From positions 29,768,197 through 29,832,196 of the forward strand of contig NC_134509.1 in NCBI RefSeq assembly GCF_027942865.1: DNA of 64,000 nucleotides, written 5' to 3'. Numbering within the stretch: the first letter of the stretch is position 1; each line of letters opens with the position of its first letter. This document shows positions 57,120 to 64,000 of the stretch, in pieces. This DNA comes from Odontesthes bonariensis (lineage: Eukaryota; Chordata; Actinopteri; Atheriniformes; Atherinopsidae). The notes under the pieces are model-generated. The model was not told the origin of the DNA and ran no database searches. It was given only the letters and a program-made list of their open reading frames with translations. Made by a program: the position numbers and the translations under genes.

Positions 57120-59393
57120 TGTAGCAGTCACAGTGCCGTGTGGATTAAGAGTTTTTCAAACTTTGACAAAACCAACATTCCTGTGGGGGATGTTTACGTA
57201 TGTGGATATAAACCAGATCTTCATTTTCTTTCCACAAAGGAAAAAGAGACAGAAACTGCCTAATTTACAACACCCTTAAGAGCTTTTGGGGAGTCGAACT
57301 CACTCTTGGAAAAGTGGGAGACTTACTATCTTATCTAGACCATAACTCGAAAGTTGACACTTTAACAGATCAGACCGACCAGATGGCTACACATGAACTG
57401 AGAAGACTCACTTTTAGTCAAATCTTAAAACTATATTAAATGTGTTTGATAACCGTGTACAATTTCTTTCAGGTTTCCAGCTTGATCACAAGACGCATAT
57501 AGAGACAATTTGTACGATTCTGGCTTAAATATTGACAAAGAACTGATTTTGGTGGAAAATGCCCAACCTGCCTGATGGAACCACATTGCCCCCTAGTGGT
57601 CTGCAGTGTTGATTAGTTGAACATTTAAATCCCAAAGGACTCAGTAAAATGGACAATGTATATGCAACAATTTAACTTCTAACGATGTCCCTTCGGTATC
57701 TATTTGGTATTTGTTTAGTGTCCCCATTGTTAACACAGAAATTAGCATTGTGTAATTCACTATTCATTTGTCACGATTTCATAGATATTCATCTGAATTT
57801 TGAAAGTCATAATTGTCTTTATCATGTGTGTTATTTTGATGTCTTTATATTACAAGTCTATGTTATATCTTTAATCTGCATATCTTAACAAGATGTGGTG
57901 TTTTCAGAATCACCGAGACAAATGTTCTGAGATGGGAGTAATGGAGAAACACAGAGTTCTTTGTCTCATCCAGAAATCCCCCTAGCACAGATCACCTTAC
58001 ACAGACATGCACACAGTTCAAGCATGTCATTGGCTGAAAAAGTAGTGTAAGCCCCGCCTCCGAGAGTCAAAACCCGGAACAGCGGAAAACACACGCGTCC
58101 TTGTGCCCTGGCTCTGTCTCTCGCTAGTTCTCTCGTTTGCTGGCTCGCTTCAGGCGTCTGCCCTCTTGTGCTCTGGCTCTTGTTCCAGAAGGGTTCCAAC
58201 CCAGAGTTTCAGAAGGAGATTTGAGCAGAGAACAGCTGCTCAGAGACTTTTAGAGATGGTTTAAGCAGAAGAGAAGAGCTCGCCGGAGTTTGGGAGTTTT
58301 CCCATAATCTCAGGAGAGAGCGGAAGGACGTGTGGATAACGATGCAGCGGACGACCGGAGGAGACCCTCCAGAACCCAGTGAGACCCCGGAGACGAGAAA
58401 GAAAGATCCGAACAAAGAAACAGATTGAAATACTCTGAAGATGCACGTTTTATGTGTTTGTGTTCGTCCCTCGCCATCCACGTCTTTCTACGTCGCACGT
58501 CCTAACCTCCGCTGTTTCACGCCATCATCACCTTTTCCTACCAAGAAAGCCAACTCCAAGCAACCTTTTATTAATCTTCTGTGAACTTAAGTTCACTTCA
58601 TCAGAGAAAGCAGCAACGGACCAACTCTGACACAACGATGGATTTGATCATCCCACAGTAAAGCCCTCGACATCATCGTCCCCGTTTCCCGGTGAAAGAA
58701 GCAACTGAGAAGCTAAAAAGGTCAGCCACCACAGCCAGGAAGGCCCAGAGAGCGGAAGAGAAGTCCCCTCGGACCCCGCGTGGCCGCTGCCTTGGTCCGA
58801 ACCGACTGAACAGAACTTCAGCACAGTAAGACCGACCCGTTTTCACCTTAAAGTGGGTTTGATGGATGTCTCGAGGCTTTCACAGAATGATAAATTAATC
58901 CGAAATGTCAGTACAGTATTTAGATTCAAATAGTCAGCCAACCCAAACTATTTGAATAAATCCAGTATCTCCCCATTCCCCATATTTTATTTTATATTCA
59001 CTAAGTGTTTTATATAATCACCCATATTCCATGCATCTCCTGTTTGTTTAAAGGTTCATGTCTAAGATCATATCATTGTAATAAACAGCTCATATATCTA
59101 TATATATGTTATAATCACAGATTGTGTCGTATGCTTTCTTTACGTAATGTCTGTCCAACCAAACGAGAACTTCACGAAAGTAGCGAGATATGAGACTGAT
59201 TATTAATTGAATATTAATTTAACACCAGGATCGTAAGATTTCGAACAGTTTTCCTACCTGACTGTGACTTAAAACTAAGTCAAAACCTAGGTTGGTGGTG
59301 CCCCTGAATTCGAGGTAAGGTTTATTTGAGACTGTAAGAACATCTCATAAATCCTTATATTTAATAGGTATATAAATACCCGGTAACGCTACA
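57120..59393 (+). repeat. 3' LTR, 2274 bp
   Basis: Mirrors the 5' LTR base for base apart from C at 59030. The candidate polyadenylation signal AATAAA is at 59080-59085. It ends GCTACA followed by the target duplication ATGG. Confidence 0.95.
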
Positions 59394-60006
59394 ATGGAGT
59401 AAACCAGTGAAGAAAAGTGAATGCATTCTCTAAATATGATGAAAGCTCCAGATTCAGGAAGTAAGGTGTTAAATCACTACACGTCTCAATGTTTTTGCCT
59501 TATTTGTCACAATATACTGCACTTTTTTCATTCAGTGATGAATATCTTTCCTATAATCTCACATATATACACCCATAAAACATTATCCGTGTAATAATAT
59601 ATTGAATGCTTGAGTAAACATTGTCGGTCAATCAAGAAACATGATCGTATTGTACTCGGGCATGTGTAAATTTTGTTTAAAAGAAAAGCTTCACACCAAG
59701 GTAAAGCAGTTTTCAGATCCTTCTAATTAAAGCCTTTATGTCTGACCACACCCAGCCAGTGGGGTTGGTCCAGTGTCTTTCTGTGTCTGTTCATCATCAC
59801 ATGTTAGTTCATAAGTAGTGACAATTATCTTTTATTCATTTCTCCCTCTGAATTCTAACATAAAAGATCAAAATTGTTTGTGTGAAAGAAATAATAATGA
59901 ATTATGTGACTACAATGTGACTGTTCTGTCAGAGTACACTGTCTTCCTATCTGAAGCACGATGGATTTCAAAAACCGAATTTAAATATAAACTCCTTGTT
60001 GGTGTC

Positions 60007-60075
60007 CATCTAGCCATCCATTTTTTATAGCTGCTTAATCCATTTCAGGGTCATGGCGGAGCAATTCAGGGTCAC
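60007..60075 (-). mobile_element. RTE/Rex3-like LINE tail fragment
   Basis: CCATCTAGCCATCCATTTTT and GCTTAATCCATTTCAGGGTC are the reverse complement of the usual 3' end (GACCCTGAAATGGATTAAGC...ATGGATGG). Very short and diverged. Confidence 0.5.
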
Positions 60076-60089
60076 CCAATGGGAACTGG

Positions 60090-60620
60090 AAATTTGAAAT
60101 TTCTCGAGATTACAAGTTAATTATCTGACGATAACCAAGCTAGTTTTCCAGTGATAATGGGTTAATTATGTCATTATCATGAGATAGCAGGGACTGTGTT
60201 CTTGAGATGACAGATTATTATATTTTGTTTGTGAAGTCTAAACAGTGGGGTCATCTGAAGTGCAGCTACTGACTGAAGCAGAGTTGGTCAAAGTTATCTA
60301 TGCCCACAGATGCCACTGTTGGTGCTCCGGAGCATACATTTACTAAAAGTGCAGCAACACAGTCACACATGCTAAAGGTCTTCCCCAACTGCTTTAACAT
60401 TAGTAAACAATGGAAATAGTTGTTAACTTAAAAAACACTTATATTCAAGCCAAACCATAATCATCTCGTGATTGAGAAAACCAAGTTAGTTTTCTCATGA
60501 TCGCAGGTTACTCTTTGCTGATTTCTCGACAAAATAAGATGTATCAACTTTTTATCAAATGAAAACAAGCTTCGTTATCTATAACAGTATGATTAACTTG
60601 TGATATCGAGATAACATTAT
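60090..60620. repeat. Degenerate MITE-like zone of TCTCGAGAT/GATAACAAG motifs
   Basis: Repeated variants of TTCTCGAGATTACAAGTTAAT, GATAACCAAGCTAGTTTTC, CTCATGATCGCAGGTTA and GTGATATCGAGATAAC occur in both orientations over about 0.5 kb. Similar AACGAGATAA-type elements are common in fish, but no borders can be set here. Confidence 0.4.
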
Positions 60621-62930
60621 CGAATTTAGTAATTGGCAAAGTTACTCTCAGCTATTATACAAATGCACTCAAACATGATTACTCCAAAAAATTATGTAGC
60701 GTGGTTGTTGAATACAAATGAATTTGCTGGAGCTCTTCTTGTCCCTTTTGCCTAAAGTGTTATTTACAGCAACTTCTATAATGACTGATAGGAAAGACTT
60801 TTTTTTTTCTGTCCCATGATTTGGAAGGCAAATGACCGAAAGGCGCAAAACTACTTTACATGTTTTGTTTTGCTACAGAACACAGCATAGCCACAGCCCT
60901 GTATGCAAACTCATAAATGTTGGAGGCATTGCATGTATACAAAAAAAGGAATGGAAAAGAAATGCATAGCTACATAAAAAACAGTAAAGGACAATCCAAG
61001 AATGACCTGACAAATGCATCAAATATAACATGAAAACTACAAAAATCTATTCTGTTGGTAACTATTTACATTTTTCTGTGGTCCCACAGGTAATGAAAAC
61101 TATTAAAGGAAGCTTGTGACTTATCTTGTTATTCCTCAGGATTCTTAAACTGTTCACAAAACATTGCATTTCCACCCAACCTCCAACTTGGGGCTTTTTA
61201 ACTAAACAGATAAGTATTTTCCTTAAAAGTGTTTCATATTTAACACCATTTCCATTTTTTTTTTTCCTTCACTATTTCTTAATTTATTCAGTTGTGTACA
61301 TAGAATACACAAAAATAGTATGAAGCCAATTGCTCTGCAGGGGCTACAATGTTTTCTTAAATAAAGAGCACCTCATTTGAGTTATTAAACTTTTTTAAAA
61401 TGAATATATAAATAATATTATGAGGCCTGAGACAGGTAGAAACAAAATGGAGTGCAGGCAAACCTGGGAAAGTTTGACTGCTGTCAAACTGTCACAAACT
61501 TATGTAACTTAGTTAAAAACTTTTCAACTTTGTTTTAGCTTGATTTTGGCAATACTTTACCAATATATTAATTCATCCAAGTACGTGATCATATATAAAG
61601 ATTAAATACAAACTTTGACAACACAGTTCTTATTCATTTTAGAATTGATGGGGTTTTGTTTAATTTCCTGAAAAGTTATGTTTTTGGACATACATCAACC
61701 GGACACCAGCAACACCAGCTGTTTCCTATTGAAAATGAATGGGACTCATCAGGAGCAGAATCAAACAATCATCCATTACAATACTTAGGTTTTAAGATAT
61801 TTCCCATCTTTTCTTGGGGGAAAGGGGTTTATCTTGTTGATTTCAGCCACAAGGGCTTCTTATAACAAATAATAAACTTTAAAAATGCACTGGTAACCTG
61901 CAAATAAACCAGAATTAGCCAAAAATGTTTTCAACCGTCTACAAGTTCTGCAGCTGGATTTTTAGCTAATTATAATGGAGTAAAGCTGGACTGTGTCAGC
62001 CCCCTACACAGAGAGATCGTAAACTGTCTAACCAAGAGATTAGAATAATTTGTATAAGAAATGCCCAGTCCTCGTTCAGTAAAAGCAGGTTTGGTAATAG
62101 TATTGAGTCAAAAAAGCTGACAGGAATTAAACATTTAAACCCATATTAATATCATAGATCAGAGGTCACATTTTGTATATGCTTTTCTTTATAATTACAT
62201 TATCTATTTTATTTATAAGTGATTTGATATTAGATCACTACAGATGCAGATATGAGTATGTGTATTACTAAATGTCCACAAAAATTTTCCCTGGAAATTT
62301 AGCTAGTATCGCCAGAGGTGTGTGTGATAATAGGAATAGAAAATATGTTTTTAACATTAACATTTTTGACTCCACGAAATTACCCTCTTGCAGCCTTTTT
62401 ATTCTACTTACACATTTTGCAGTGTATTTGATTGTGCCAACAGTGAGCCAGGTTGAACTGGAAGAGACAGATTTATTTATAACATTTTGTTCCATTGCAT
62501 TGAGGCTGAAGCACAGTGGGATGCAGGATGGCGTCTGAGTCTCCACTTGCAAGTCCTGAATGGCAATTAGGTGGCTGTCGACATGAAAGTCATGACACAT
62601 ACAGTGGTAGGATACATGGGATCAGGTTTGAGGCAGGAGGACAGAGCAGGGGCTGAGCCAAAGAGAGAGAGGTGTGATAGATACTGACTCCATCTTAACA
62701 CTGAATCACAGACAGCTTTAAATACAGCTTGTCAAGGTGTTAACACAGAAGTTAGAATTTTCTCTTCTTTGCTGATTGACCGGAGCTCCATATTTCACCA
62801 ACAGGTGGATATTCAGGATTGTGTTTCAGATTAAAGGTATGGCATTTCAATTATATAGTGCTTTATCTGCATTGTATTAACCATAAATTTCAGATTCGGA
62901 TCTTTGTCTCTTTTGTATTACAGACGCAAA

Positions 62931-64000
62931 ATGAACACCACTGTTGCAGAGAACGGTTCTTCAAGCCCCACTGAAATGATTCAATATCATGATACAACTT
63001 TATCCATAATCTCAGCTACAGTTAACAGCATTGTGAGTCTTCCTTTGAATGGTTACGTCATTTGGCTGATTTTAAGAGGACTCAGAGAGACTTTGGCAGC
63101 GGACTTCTTTTCTCTGAACGTGGCAATGTCAGAGATTCTTTTCTCCTTGTGCAGCTTTTTCTACATTGTTTATGTAAAACAAAAATCAATTCTCTGTTTT
63201 CAAGTGTTTATCTTTTCACTTGGCCTTTTTTATACAGCTCGTCCATGTAACAATTCCGTTGCTACCGTGGGTTCACCCAACACATGAGCAGAGACCGTGG
63301 TGGACTTATACTTGTTTATTTATTATTGATCGAGGTTAATAGCCAGAACGGCAGAAGATGAACTCCAGCTTCTCCGTGTGCTCGGTTCGTTCATTCGTCC
63401 TTCCGTCTCTGACTCTGGGTCTCGATCCCGTCATCTCCCCCTCTGCCTGGACCAGCACGCTACTGATAAAGGGGAGAATGATTAGCCGACGATGTACAGG
63501 TGTGCCAATCATCTCCCCTCCCACTGTCCTCTGAGCTCTTCCCACCTCTCCACCTCTCCTCTGCACCTGATGCACCACGCCCCCCTCCACAGTCCACTCT
63601 TCCAGTGTTGCATCTGTGTTGAGTGTTATGTTGGGGTTGTCCACCCTGTGATTTTTCTCCAGTATAAACACCTGAGGTACAAAGTGGCCTCTTGCTGTGT
63701 TGCAGGGTTGATTACCTTGGTCTCATGTACCTATCATAAGCACACTTTTTCAAATTCATTGTATCTTTATGGATTTTTCATCCAAAATGTGTTCTTCCTC
63801 CTTGTAATGCTCTTCTGCTGCATTACCGTTGCCAGGGCTCTGAAACACTCAGGACCAGGGGAAAAAGTCAAGAGGAGGAAGAGGAATGCGGTGAAGATAA
63901 GAGCCTTTAAAATAATTCTGCTGATCATGATTTTCATGACCATTAATTTATTTTCATATGTGGCTGTTATTCCATTGCAGTGTTGCATCAGCCCAGTAGA
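62931..64000 (+). pseudogene. Class A (rhodopsin-like) GPCR gene, interrupted by a solo LTR; runs off the window
   Basis: The ATG at 62931 lies eight bases after an acceptor (TTTTGTATTACAG). The first part codes an N-terminus with glycosylation sites (MNTTVAENGSS), TM1 (SIVSLPLNGYVIWLILRG, with the conserved N of LNG), TM2 (FFSLNVAMSEILFSLCSFF) and the start of TM3. At 63245 a 346-bp LTR intervenes and brings a stop within 40 bases. Past 63596 the same frame continues with the end of TM3, ICL2 (VVHPV), TM4, TM5 (FFIQNVFFLLVMLFCCITV), a basic third loop (KVKRRKRN) and TM6 (IILLIMIFMTINLFSYVAVI) to the window end without a stop. The TM3-end motif, normally D/E-R-Y, is ECY. The subfamily is unassigned. 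This copy is very unlikely to make a working receptor. Confidence 0.85.
63246..63591 (-). mobile_element. Solo LTR inserted in the GPCR coding sequence
   Basis: It starts TGTAACAATTCC and ends CCCCTCCACA (TG...CA), flanked by a 5-bp duplication GTCCA (63241-63245, 63592-63596). The reverse complement contains AATAATAAATAAAC near its end, so the LTR is probably on the minus strand. No internal retroviral sequence. Taking away the LTR and one GTCCA makes the receptor frame continuous, which proves the borders. Confidence 0.93.

Larger units (their letters stand above)
50307..59393 (+). mobile_element. Recent LTR retrotransposon, 9087 bp, gag-like ORF but no pol
   Basis: Two direct LTRs of 2274 bp each (50307-52580 and 57120-59393) start TGTAGC and end GCTACA, and the whole is flanked by ATGG (50303-50306, 59394-59397). 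Between them lie a primer site for tRNA-Met, a 1.7-kb leader, a gag-like ORF, a short overlapping ORF and a polypurine tract. I found no protease, reverse transcriptase, RNase H, integrase or envelope motif in the 4.5-kb interior. The structure fits a non-autonomous gag-only LTR element mobilised in trans; alternatively it is a deletion of a larger element. Closest class by capsid pattern is Ty3/gypsy or retrovirus-like, not resolved. Confidence 0.93.
59394..62930. other. Intergenic, AT-rich, with repeat debris
   Basis: No supported exon until the splice acceptor before the GPCR start. It contains an RTE-like tail (60007-60075) and a zone rich in TCTCGAGAT/GATAACNAG-type motifs (60090-60620). 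The 110-codon minus-strand frame at 62268-62600 is unassigned. Confidence 0.5.

Noticed and set aside
50307..59393. The two 2.27-kb direct repeats as a segmental duplication of host sequence
   Set aside because: TG...CA ends, target duplication, primer site and polypurine tract at the exact junctions identify them as LTRs.
62268..62600. 110-codon minus-strand ORF upstream of the GPCR
   Set aside because: No domain, no start context and no splice support; the overlapping plus-strand frame is about as long, which suggests chance.

Overview
The window is from a ray-finned fish, most likely a teleost. It is AT-rich, it carries intron-containing vertebrate genes (a C1q/cerebellin-like gene, tppp2, a RING/B-box/B30.2 TRIM gene, a rhodopsin-like GPCR), and it is packed with transposon classes typical of teleosts: PIF/Harbinger, hAT, TTAA-specific DNA elements, L2/CR1-like and RTE-like LINEs, and LTR elements.

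Layout. 1-19548: a macrosatellite of about 1.26-kb units (14 anchor copies), open at the left edge and including a near-identical 2.5-kb two-unit duplication. Two PIF/Harbinger derivatives (3240-3919, 10387-12096) sit inside single units. 19549-24442: a transposon cluster made of a TTAA-flanked element that is largely a giant palindrome, a second TTAA element with a small retroinsertion, a hAT element with a perfect 8-bp duplication, and an ERV-like LTR remnant. 24580-30057 (minus): a four-exon secreted C1q/cerebellin-like gene whose 4.2-kb intron 2 holds nested hAT remnants. 33056-35036 (minus): tppp2 in three coding exons. 36309-36879: a TA-flanked MITE. 38510-45207: a four-level nest, with a solo-LTR-like element split by a PIF/Harbinger element, which is split by two LINE copies, one of them split by a TTAA MITE. 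47253-49933 (plus): a seven-exon TRIM gene with an intact inferred frame. 50307-59393: a very young LTR retrotransposon with two 2274-bp LTRs, a tRNA-Met primer site, a gag-like ORF and no recognisable pol. 62931 to the right edge: a class A GPCR gene broken by a 346-bp solo LTR.

The host genes show no sign of acting together; this is a gene-poor, transposon-rich neighbourhood. The most noteworthy item is the 9.1-kb gag-only LTR element. Its LTRs differ at one position that I found, which implies recent movement using enzymes supplied by another element. Next are the palindromic TTAA element, the macrosatellite with its higher-order duplication, the GPCR disrupted by an LTR, and the TRIM RING in which the zinc-binding histidine position is aspartate.
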